Shown here: one piece after another, positions 8,313-15,624 of the stretch | Layout of the letters: every line of letters begins with the position of its first letter | How positions within the stretch are numbered: position 1 is the stretch's first letter | Assembly (NCBI GenBank): GCA_963934795.1 | Contig: CAWWAF010000064.1 | Coordinates: 1 to 21,580 of the forward strand | Origin: UBA8438 sp963934795 | GTDB lineage: Bacteria > Acidobacteriota > Vicinamibacteria > Vicinamibacterales > UBA8438 | Direction of reading: 5' to 3' | Length of the DNA: 21,580 bases | Program-made: the position numbers and the translations under genes | The notes under the pieces: model-generated | Database searches by the model: none | What the model was told of the DNA's origin: nothing | What the model saw: only the letters and a program-made list of their open reading frames with translations

Positions 8313-8461
8313 GGGTGAGGGCACGGCGAGGCACCAGAGTCGGCGCCATGTCGGTGGACACATCGACTGGACGTTTCGACGATGGTAATCCGGGCTTGTG
8401 CCGCATCCGAGCGCCGGGTAGCATGAGATCCGAGCGATGAAGGTACGGAGGGAGTTCTAAG

Positions 8462-9532
8462 ATGAGAGTACATCCTGCCGCCGTGGCGCCGACCATGATT
8501 CTCGGTGGCGCCGCCGTGATGCTTTCGCTGGCCGCCACTCCGTCGATGGGGCAGAGCCCGGTTACCGCCGAGGGCCGACCCGATCTCCAGGGCGTCTGGG
8601 ACTTTCGCACAATGACGCCGCTCCAGCGACCAACGGACCTGGGGGAACAGGCGTTCCTGACCGACGAAGAGGTGGCTGCGCAGGAAGCCGGCGTGGCCGA
8701 GCGGCGTGCGCGACTCCTCGAGCCGAGCGAAGTGCGGACCGAACCGCTGCCGGCCGGCGGCGGTGGACGCGCGGTCGGCGGCTACAACGACTTCTGGCTT
8801 GACTACGGCACCACGATCGTCGGCGATCGCCGGACCTCGTTGATCGTCGATCCAGCCGACGGGCGTCTTCCCGCGCTGACCGCGGAAGGTGAGGCCCTGA
8901 GGCAGATCGGTTCGCTCATGGAGGACCTGCCAATCGAAGGCCTAGTCCGCGTGCGCAGTGCCGGGACCGGGTCTGACTACCCGGAGAACCGAGGACTCGC
9001 CGAGCGCTGCCTCGTCGGGTTCAACAGTGGGCCGCCGATGATGCCTAGCGGTTACAACAACAACATGCAGCTGTTCCAAACGCCGAGCGCCGTGGTCATC
9101 CTCAATGAGATGGTTCATGACGTGCGGGTCATTCCGCTGGACGACCGGCCCCACCTGCCGGCGTCCATCGGGCAGTGGGCCGGGAATTCGGTCGGTCACT
9201 GGGAAGGCGACACCCTCGTCGTCGAGACCACGAACATGACCGACAAGACGGCGAGCTTCGAACCGTCCGCGACCACGGCCATCGGGACCGGTGTCACCGT
9301 CACATTGACGGAACGGTTCAGCCGCTTGAACGACGACACGCTGCTCTACGAATACACGGTCGCCGACCCGACAATATTCACAAGCGAATTCACGGTGGCT
9401 GTTCCGATGCGCCGCTCTGATGAGCCCCTGTTCGAATACGCATGTCACGAGGGCAACTACGGCCTACTCAACATCCTGACCGGCGCCCGCGTGGCGGAGG
9501 CAGAGGACCGCGCGGGCACCGCAACGCGCTAG
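8462..9532 (+). CDS. Secreted protein of unknown function (GRPDLQGVWDF / HWEGDTLVVETTN family)
   Basis: A 356-residue protein with a signal peptide (hydrophobic run about residues 11-28, cleavage near GQS at 30). Conserved blocks of a large, mostly acidobacterial family are visible: GRPDLQGVWDF near residue 38, a central segment with ERCLVGFNSGPPMMPSGYNN, EMVHDVRVIPLDDRPHLP, HWEGDTLVVETTN (246-258), TERFSRLNDDTLLYEYTVADP, and FEYACHEGNYGL (C328, H329) near the end. The mature protein is beta-rich. I know of no assigned activity for this family. The ATG follows an excellent GGAGGGAG eight bases upstream. MsrB follows after 15 bases, so they are probably co-transcribed. Confidence 0.82.
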   Translation: MRVHPAAVAPTMILGGAAVMLSLAATPSMGQSPVTAEGRPDLQGVWDFRTMTPLQRPTDLGEQAFLTDEEVAAQEAGVAERRARLLEPSEVRTEPLPAGGGGRAVGGYNDFWLDYGTTIVGDRRTSLIVDPADGRLPALTAEGEALRQIGSLMEDLPIEGLVRVRSAGTGSDYPENRGLAERCLVGFNSGPPMMPSGYNNNMQLFQTPSAVVILNEMVHDVRVIPLDDRPHLPASIGQWAGNSVGHWEGDTLVVETTNMTDKTASFEPSATTAIGTGVTVTLTERFSRLNDDTLLYEYTVADPTIFTSEFTVAVPMRRSDEPLFEYACHEGNYGLLNILTGARVAEAEDRAGTATR

Positions 9533-9547
9533 GCTAGGACACGCTGC

Positions 9548-9967
9548 ATGGCAGACCAGTACAACGAACTCACCCAAGAAGAAGCCCACGTCATTCTCAG
9601 CAAGGGGACCGAGTACCCGGGATCGGGCGAATACGACAATACCGAAGCAGCGGGCACCTATGCGTGCCGTCAATGCAACGCGCCGCTGTACCGCTCAGGC
9701 GACAAGTTCCACTCTGGATGCGGCTGGCCGAGCTTCGACGACGAAATTGAAGGCGCAGTGCGCCGTGAACTGGACGCCGACGGTCGACGCGTTGAGATCG
9801 TGTGCAACAACTGCGACGGTCATCTTGGGCACGTGTTCTCAGGCGAACACCTGACGGAGAAGAACACCCGCCACTGTGTCAACTCCGTGTCGATGCGGTT
9901 CTATGAGGCTGGTCGCGAGATTCCAGCAATGATCACGGCAGGGGCAACGGAGACCGACGGGGCTTAG
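9548..9967 (+). CDS. msrB: Peptide-methionine (R)-S-oxide reductase
   Basis: A 139-residue MsrB that reduces methionine-R-sulfoxide in proteins, normally recycled by thioredoxin. Four zinc cysteines are present as CRQC (C40, C43) and CNNC (C86, C89). The catalytic cysteine is C110 in RHCVNSVSMRF, and C58 in SGCGWPSF is a candidate resolving cysteine. The N-terminal GTEYPGSGEYD and the DGHLGHVF block are typical. No signal peptide is visible, so it acts in the cytoplasm. The start is supported by AGGA about 9 bases upstream. It lies 15 bases behind the secreted protein gene; a functional link is not evident. Confidence 0.95.
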   Translation: MADQYNELTQEEAHVILSKGTEYPGSGEYDNTEAAGTYACRQCNAPLYRSGDKFHSGCGWPSFDDEIEGAVRRELDADGRRVEIVCNNCDGHLGHVFSGEHLTEKNTRHCVNSVSMRFYEAGREIPAMITAGATETDGA

Positions 9968-10012
9968 GCGCGCGGCCCCGGCTCCGATCCTCTGCCCCCA
10001 CTGCAGGCATCG

Positions 10013-10441
10013 CTACTGCCTCCACGGATCATAGTCCTCGAAACTCCATAGATACCCTTCGAGGTCGCGGCAGGTGTAACCTCGTCCGCCGTAGTCCTAG
10101 TCTTGAATATCCAGCACCATCTCCGCTCCGGCCGCCTTGGCCCCGGCGTAATAGGCGTCAGCGTCCTCTACGATCACGTAGGCGCTCTGCGTGTTGGTTC
10201 CGGCCTGAGCCGGGGTGGACACCAACTCGTCATAGCCGCCGCCGTGGGCACCGGCCGAGCCCAGCATGATCATGCCGTGTCCGAAGACGAGCTGCGCGTG
10301 CGCGACGGTGCCATCCACCCCGGGCACGACCAATTGTGCCTCGAAACCGAAGGCGCGGCACAGCCACTCGATCGCGGCTGGGGCGTCGGTGTATCGCAGA
10401 CTTGGGATCAGGGTCGCCGTGGTGTCTTTCGGTCGAGCCAT
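10013..10441 (-). pseudogene. VOC/glyoxalase-fold protein interrupted by an in-frame TAG
   Basis: From the ATG at 10441 the frame encodes a PhnB-like glyoxalase/bleomycin-resistance domain: LIPSLRYTDAPAAIEWLCRAFGFEA, VAHAQLVFGHGMIMLG, SAYVIVEDADAYYAGAKAAGAEMV. It meets TAG at 10097-10099 after 114 residues (LDIQD). Past the TAG the same frame continues with DYGGRGYTCRDLEGYLWSFEDYDPW and stops at 10013-10015. That continuation is exactly the conserved C-terminal block of the family, which usually reads RDYGGRGY or similar. The full frame is 143 codons, the usual length. A single G-to-T change in a GAG codon would explain the stop. The gene is therefore a nonsense pseudogene, a recent mutation, or a sequence error. 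The shorter 114-residue product lacks the last beta strands and metal-ligand region. Confidence 0.85.
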
Positions 10442-10614
10442 ACGTGCTCCTGTTCGCGACCGTCGCCAGGCCCGTCATCGGGCCGAGCGGCATGCCGAGC
10501 AATGTGCAACGGTAAGGGACTGGCCGACCCAATGCAACGCGTCGTTCCGAAGCAGCCGCCTGGTGAAAGATCGGCTACCAGCACACTGGCCACCGGTGAT
10601 GACCCGTGACAGGG

Positions 10615-10620
10615 TAAAAT
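10615..10620 (+). promoter_or_regulatory. Possible -10 element for the zinc-finger gene
   Basis: TAAAAT matches the TATAAT consensus at 5 of 6 positions and stands out in GC-rich sequence, about 70 bases before the ATG. No good -35 element is seen at 16-18 bases upstream. The rest of the 248-base gap (10442-10689) shows nothing I can name. Confidence 0.25.
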
Positions 10621-10689
10621 CCCGCACTGAGCCGCGCGTGGCCCAGATGCCCCGCGGTCGGGTTCACGTATCTCACGGAAGGAACATCC

Positions 10690-11313
10690 ATGGCTGACGA
10701 AGCGTCCGACCCCGCACAGACACCGGAACCGGAGCCAGAACTGGCTCCCTACCTGCTCGAAACCGCTCGGTCGAGCCGTTCGAAGTGCCGCACATGCAAA
10801 CGGAAGATCGAGAAGGACACGTTGCGGCTCGGCATCCTCCTCGAAGGCCCATTTGGCACCGGCTATCTATGGCATCACCTCCAGTGCGCCGCACGACGTC
10901 GCCTCGAAGACGTCGAAGCTGCCTACGAGCAGCAGGCATTCGCTCCTGGGCTCAGCGTGCCGCCCTTGTCCGAGCTGCAAGCGCTCAAGGAGAAAGCGGA
11001 GAAGGCCCGCGCTGAGCGCCAAGAACTCCCATACGTGGAGCGCGCCCCGAGCGGGCGATCGAAGTGCAAGAACTGCGGCAAGGCCATCGATCAAGACGCG
11101 CTCCGGGTGGTGTTGGCACGCGAAGTGTCGTTCGGGAGCCAGGTCCGGGCGACGCCGATCAATGTGCACCCGGCATGCGTCCACGCGGAGTTGGAATCGG
11201 AGGACTGCATGACCGAGGTCGACGGCTTCGGGACCCAGCTGCGGCAGAACAGCACGCTTGACTCGTCCGTCGTCGACGAGGCTCTGGCGGCCATCGGCGA
11301 CCTCGCAACATAG
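10690..11313 (+). CDS. Protein with two tandem PARP-type zinc fingers
   Basis: A 207-residue protein with two copies of the PARP-type zinc finger (PF00645 pattern). Finger 1 has YLLETARSSRSKC, ligands C33, C36, H63, C66 (CX2C-X26-HX2C), with IEKDTLRLG and GYLWHH. Finger 2 has YVERAPSGRSKC, ligands C126, C129, H160, C163 (CX2C-X30-HX2C), with IDQDALRV and NVHPAC. A charged helical linker lies between them (about 95-112, LQALKEKAEKARAERQ). In eukaryotic PARP1 and DNA ligase III these fingers bind DNA breaks. No ADP-ribosyltransferase or ligase domain is present here. The N-terminus is acidic and Pro/Glu-rich; there is no signal peptide. The start follows GGAAGGA. DNA-break recognition is inference from the fold. 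Confidence 0.85.
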   Translation: MADEASDPAQTPEPEPELAPYLLETARSSRSKCRTCKRKIEKDTLRLGILLEGPFGTGYLWHHLQCAARRRLEDVEAAYEQQAFAPGLSVPPLSELQALKEKAEKARAERQELPYVERAPSGRSKCKNCGKAIDQDALRVVLAREVSFGSQVRATPINVHPACVHAELESEDCMTEVDGFGTQLRQNSTLDSSVVDEALAAIGDLAT

Positions 11314-11328
11314 CGCGTCCTACCGGCG

Positions 11329-14300
11329 ATGATGAGGCGAGTGGGCGCTGCCGCCACCCGGCCGGCTGGCCTCGCACGGGCACGAGGCCTGGCCAGACGG
11401 GCCGCGTCAGTCCTCGCGGGCGGGCTCGTCGGGCTGGTTGGGCTGAGCATCGTCGCATCCGCCTCGGCCCAGGCACCAGACGAAGACTGGCGTGTCTTCG
11501 ACACCGCCCACTTTCGGATCACCTATCCGCTACGGCTTCGCGCGCTAGCCACCCGCGTCGCCGACTATGCGGCACGAGCCCGAGTCGGCCTCGTTGAGCA
11601 ATTCGATGAGGCGCCGCCAGGCACCATCAATATCGTCGTCACCGACCACACCGACGCAAGCAATGGCTTCGCCACTGTCGCGCCCTGGAATCGCATCACG
11701 ATCTTCGCGCCTCCGCCCATCGAGGGATTCGAACTGGCCTATTTCGACGACTGGCTGGAACTGGTCGTCACGCACGAGCTGGCTCACATCTTTCACCTCG
11801 ATCGCCGCGGGCGGCTAGGCGCGCTGACGAAGGCGGTGTTCGGGCGCGCGCCAATTCGGTGGCCCATCTTTCCCAACAGCGCGTTACCGGCGTGGGCGGT
11901 GGAGGGCCTGGCCACGTACTTCGAGTCCTCGCTCACCGACGCGGGACGAGTCCGGGGCACGTTTCACGAGATGGCCCTCCGCACGGCGGTCCTCGAAGGC
12001 GCCCTCGAGAGCCTGCCGCAGGTGTCCGGGGACACACAGGTCTGGCCGGCCGGCAATCGGCCGTATATCTACGGCTCGCTGTTCTTTGACCACCTGACCC
12101 GCGCGTATGGCCAAGAGCGGATGGCCGAATTCGCCCGCGCGGTCGACGACCAGCTCGTGCCCTATCGGATGAACGCCGCCGCCCAACGGTCGTTCGGTAT
12201 CAGCTTTACCGACGCCTTTGCCGAATGGGCGGATGAGCTCGCCACCCGGTATGCCGACGTCGTCGCTGCGTTGGAGACGCGCGCACCACTCACTCGCGGT
12301 GAGCCGGTGGGGACAGATGGGCGATGGGCCCTCTACCCCGCGCTGTCAGCCGATGGCGCCACGTTGGCATTTGCCCGCTCGAACGGTTCGTCCGACGCCC
12401 AGATCCACCTGACGAGTCCCGATGGCGCCGCGCCCCGCACACTGACTCGGGCCAATGGACTGCCACAGCTGGATTGGACCCCCAACGACCGGGTGGTGTT
12501 CTCCCAGATCGAATTCGTGGACCCCTATCGCAGCTACAAGGACCTGTATGTAGTGACCCCCACGGGCGGCGCGGTTCGCAGGATCACACACGGAGCGCGG
12601 CTGGACTTTCCGTCGGTCTCTCCAGACGGCGGGTACGCCGTGGCGGTGCAGCAAGGCGAGGGCCGCACGTCGATCGTCAGGGTCGACCTGGCGACGGGCG
12701 AGGTGTCGTCCATCGTAGAACCGGCCGCTGGTACGCAGTGGGCCTACCCGGCCGTCTCGCCCGATGGTCGGTGGATTGCGGTCTCGCGGTGGGAGTCCGG
12801 CGCCTTCTACGACCTGCTGATCCTTGACGCAGACGGGAAGACCGTCGACCGCGTGACCCAGGATCGCGCCATCGACCTGGCGCCGACCTGGACTCCGGAT
12901 GGACGGCAGGTCCTGTGGGCCTCTGACCGGACGGGTATCCCGAATCTGTTCGCGGCGGATATCGGAGACGATGGCCACGCGACGGCGCTGCACCAGATCA
13001 CCAACCTTGCAACTGGCGGGTCCTATCCCGAGGTAGACGCATCCGCCACCTGGATCTACTTCAGCGCCTATCACGCGGATGGGTGGCACGTGGAACGCAT
13101 CCCATACAACCCCAGCGGGTGGCGCACTCCTGCCGCCACCCACAGTCGGTTCACGGCCGGCCGTCGGCCCACAATCGCCGCCGAGCGGCCTGACGTCCCA
13201 GTCACCATTGAGGCGTCGGCACGCTCGCACCGACCGTTTCCGTCACTGTGGCCTCGGTTCTGGAGCCCCACGTTCGGCGACGGAGAGACACGTGGCGAGA
13301 CCCGTGTATTGGGCTCCCGGATCGGCATCGCGACCAGGGCCGTCGACACGGTCGAGCGGCACGCGGCGGGCGCCGCGCTCGCCTACGAGCCGCAGGGCGA
13401 CCGGTTCAGCGGCGGACTGGCGTACTCCTTCGCGGGGCTGGGGACGCCGATCCTCGGCTTCTCGGCCACGCAGCGGCATACCTCGGCCGGGCTTGCCGTG
13501 GACGAACCCACCGTCGAGGGCGAGGCGCCCATCCGGCGAGATCTGTTCCTGGTGACGCGCGAACAGGAGCTACGGACCGACCTCACGATGATTCGCCGAC
13601 GGGTCCGTAGTACCGCCACCGCGTCGGTGGGCGTCTCCTACGTCTGGGAGCGCCAGCAGCTCTTGAACGGCACCCTGGCCCCAGAAACTGTCTTCTCCCC
13701 GAGACGACCAACGAGCGGCCTGCCCCAACTCGACGCGACCGCACGGTTCGTCAACACCCGCCTTCACGCCTTCTCGATCAGCCCCGAGGATGGAGTCAGC
13801 GGTATCGCCCGTGTCCGGCGCCGGTGGGACCCCACCGTACCGAGCTTGCTCGCAGGGATCGCTGGCGCAGACGCCTCCTGGACCGACGTCTCGGGAGACA
13901 TCAAGCTCTACAAGTCGGTTGGGTTGTGTGGATTCGCGAATCACGTCCTGGCCGTCCGCATGAGCGGCGGGCGAGCATGGGGCAGCGGCGCCGATGCCTT
14001 CTTTTATAGCGTCGGGGGGACAACGGGTCAGGCAGAAGCCATTACCGGATTCACCCTGCTCACGGGGTCCGCCCGGCCCTTTCCGATCCGCGGCTACCGC
14101 TGGGGTGTGCGCTCGGGATCCACCGCGTGGTCCACCTCAGCGGAGTATCGGATGCCGCTGGCTCGCGTGAACCGCGCGCTCGGCAACGTCCCGCTGTACC
14201 TCGACTGGGTCAGCGGCAGTTTGTTCGTGGACGCCGGTGACGCGTGGGGCCCCGAGACCGTGGGACTGCTATTTAGCCGCCGGCGAGACGGGCCCCTCGT

Positions 14301-14436
14301 CTCCGTCGGCGGAGAGCTTCTGATGAACGGCCTCCCGCTATGGACCTCGTCGACCCTCCTGCGTCTTGGCCTCGCGGTGCCTCTCAGGGAGGGGGACGGA
14401 CCCACCGCGTATGTACGACTGGGGCTACCCTTTTGA
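11329..14436 (+). CDS. Outer-membrane gluzincin metallopeptidase with TolB-like propeller and C-terminal beta-barrel
   Basis: A 1035-residue exported protein. A signal segment (hydrophobic about 27-47, ending ASASAQ) is followed by a peptidase-MA-like catalytic domain with H149-E-L-A-H153 (VVTHELAHIFHLD) and E192 in WAVEGLATYFES, the gluzincin zinc site. Residues about 330-590 hold propeller repeats: LYPALSADGATLAFARS, FPSVSPDGGYAVAV, YPAVSPDGRWIAVSRW, APTWTPDGRQVLWASDRTG. The last 400 residues alternate hydrophobic and polar strands and end in YVRLGLPF, a terminal-Phe signal of BAM-inserted barrels. It presumably hydrolyses protein or peptide at the cell surface or in the periplasm; the substrate is unknown. 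It starts 15 bases after the zinc-finger gene, with no strong ribosome site. The ATG at 11329 and the next codon ATG are equivalent choices. Confidence 0.85.
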   Translation: MMRRVGAAATRPAGLARARGLARRAASVLAGGLVGLVGLSIVASASAQAPDEDWRVFDTAHFRITYPLRLRALATRVADYAARARVGLVEQFDEAPPGTINIVVTDHTDASNGFATVAPWNRITIFAPPPIEGFELAYFDDWLELVVTHELAHIFHLDRRGRLGALTKAVFGRAPIRWPIFPNSALPAWAVEGLATYFESSLTDAGRVRGTFHEMALRTAVLEGALESLPQVSGDTQVWPAGNRPYIYGSLFFDHLTRAYGQERMAEFARAVDDQLVPYRMNAAAQRSFGISFTDAFAEWADELATRYADVVAALETRAPLTRGEPVGTDGRWALYPALSADGATLAFARSNGSSDAQIHLTSPDGAAPRTLTRANGLPQLDWTPNDRVVFSQIEFVDPYRSYKDLYVVTPTGGAVRRITHGARLDFPSVSPDGGYAVAVQQGEGRTSIVRVDLATGEVSSIVEPAAGTQWAYPAVSPDGRWIAVSRWESGAFYDLLILDADGKTVDRVTQDRAIDLAPTWTPDGRQVLWASDRTGIPNLFAADIGDDGHATALHQITNLATGGSYPEVDASATWIYFSAYHADGWHVERIPYNPSGWRTPAATHSRFTAGRRPTIAAERPDVPVTIEASARSHRPFPSLWPRFWSPTFGDGETRGETRVLGSRIGIATRAVDTVERHAAGAALAYEPQGDRFSGGLAYSFAGLGTPILGFSATQRHTSAGLAVDEPTVEGEAPIRRDLFLVTREQELRTDLTMIRRRVRSTATASVGVSYVWERQQLLNGTLAPETVFSPRRPTSGLPQLDATARFVNTRLHAFSISPEDGVSGIARVRRRWDPTVPSLLAGIAGADASWTDVSGDIKLYKSVGLCGFANHVLAVRMSGGRAWGSGADAFFYSVGGTTGQAEAITGFTLLTGSARPFPIRGYRWGVRSGSTAWSTSAEYRMPLARVNRALGNVPLYLDWVSGSLFVDAGDAWGPETVGLLFSRRRDGPLVSVGGELLMNGLPLWTSSTLLRLGLAVPLREGDGPTAYVRLGLPF

Positions 14437-14518
14437 CCCTGGCAATGCGCCGCGTCGGCGCCGCCTCCGCCCTGCTCCCCTTCTGGCGGCACTGCTGCAA
14501 TCGAGACACCCGTGGGGG

Positions 14519-15400
14519 CTACCCCTCCTGTGCCGAGCGCTCATCGGTCGCTTCAGCGTCCGCCACGGCGGACAGGCGATAGACGCCTCTCGCCGGCATG
14601 GTCGCGTATCCCTCTGCCACCAGCGCCCGATTCGCGAGACCAGCTTCGGAACGCGCGAGGCCAGTCACCCGCGCCATCTCTCCAGGTATCGTCAAGCCGG
14701 CGCCGGCGAGAAAACATCGGGCGATTTCGAGCACGGCGCGTTCTCGGCGGACACGCCGCGTCAGTTCCGTGGGAAACCGGCCGACACCCAGTGTCCAGAT
14801 ATAGGTGAACCGCGGTTGGTAGGCAACCTCACTCGGAAGGACCAGCATGGCGGCCTGCAGTTCGTCCATCGCCTGGGTGAACGCCCGCCGATCGGTGACG
14901 CGCGACTGGGTGCGCAGATCGGCCGTCCCAAGCTCCCACTCGTGTCTGAGCACCCGTAGCACGCGGCGCGCATCCCGACTCAGCCGCTGCGCCTCATCCG
15001 CCTTCCGCATCCCCCACACCGCTCGAAAGTACGGAATCATCCGTGGCGCCAGGAACATCGCCTTCCCGCGCCACAGCTTCGCGTAGTAGATCTGTCCGCG
15101 CCGCACCAACTGATCCTTCAGTTGCCAGGCCAGCGACGCCTCTGGATCTTTCTGCACGTTACGGGGCATGACCGCATCGCGCCGACCGCACACCGCCACG
15201 TACAGCGATGGGCCCGGCCGCCGCGCGTCAGTGAGGCAGGCGGCGAAGCCGTTACGTTCAATGAAGCGTTCGGCGTCGAGCACCGTGCTGACCGCCAAGT
15301 CCCCTTGGCGGTGCCAGTGTTCATCGCGGTGTTCTTCGATGTCTGCTGGGATCTGCGCGGTTGGTCGCGTCCGCGGCGCGCGCTTGGATGGCGAGGCCAT
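14519..15400 (-). CDS. AlkZ-related protein (YcaQ/AlkZ-like winged-helix family)
   Basis: A 293-residue soluble protein, Arg-rich. The central block LAWQLKDQLVRRGQIYYAKLWRGKAMFLAPRMIPYF matches my recollection of the WKDELPRRG..WYGK..RGRGSFLSLELLP block of AlkZ-related proteins, which are distant kin of the DNA glycosylase AlkZ/YcaQ. Flanking helices suggest winged-helix units: SRDARRVLRVLRHEWELGTADLRTQ, and later IPGEMARVTGLARSEAGLANRALV. The N-terminal ERNGFAACLTD fits the family's FVERVGFCLL start. Glycosylase activity is not established for this branch, and the catalytic QxQ motif of AlkZ is not visible. The ATG at 15400 has no clear ribosome site, so the start is uncertain. It is convergent with the metallopeptidase gene. 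Confidence 0.6.
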   Translation of the reverse strand: MASPSKRAPRTRPTAQIPADIEEHRDEHWHRQGDLAVSTVLDAERFIERNGFAACLTDARRPGPSLYVAVCGRRDAVMPRNVQKDPEASLAWQLKDQLVRRGQIYYAKLWRGKAMFLAPRMIPYFRAVWGMRKADEAQRLSRDARRVLRVLRHEWELGTADLRTQSRVTDRRAFTQAMDELQAAMLVLPSEVAYQPRFTYIWTLGVGRFPTELTRRVRRERAVLEIARCFLAGAGLTIPGEMARVTGLARSEAGLANRALVAEGYATMPARGVYRLSAVADAEATDERSAQEG

Positions 15401-15597
15401 TGGGTCAGTCCGCGTGTCCGAAGGGGCTCACCTGAACCGGTATGGTCTCACCGAGACTCCAATCGGCGGGACCAGCACCGGACCGACCGATGAGCAACGC
15501 CGAGACCGCATCGAGCAACCGACGCTTCATGCGGCCTCCTGGGTTGGTCCACCGTGACGTGAAGCGGAGCCCTAGGATACCGCGGCGCCCGGCACGA

Positions 15598-15603
15598 TAT
15601 GAT
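15598..15603 (+). promoter_or_regulatory. Possible -10 element before the hydrolase operon
   Basis: TATGAT matches TATAAT at 5 of 6 positions and lies 22 bases before the ATG of the secreted hydrolase. No convincing -35 element is present. The 224-base divergent gap (15401-15624) shows no other clear signal. Confidence 0.25.
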
Positions 15604-15624
15604 TGGCCGCGAACCGGAGGCCTC

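Noticed and set aside
10442..10689. Possible small RNA or gene in the 248-base gap before the zinc-finger gene
   Set aside because: Frames there are short and Arg/Pro-rich, and I saw no stable hairpin with a T-run; only a -10-like TAAAAT was noted.
11329..14491. Similar starts MRRVGAA at 11332 and at 14452
   Set aside because: The second is a short frame after the peptidase stop with no coding support; the likeness is chance in GC-rich sequence and not a duplication.
15442..15624. 61-codon N-terminal extension of the secreted hydrolase
   Set aside because: The extension is Arg/Pro-rich and would bury the signal peptide that begins at 15625, where a ribosome site is also present.
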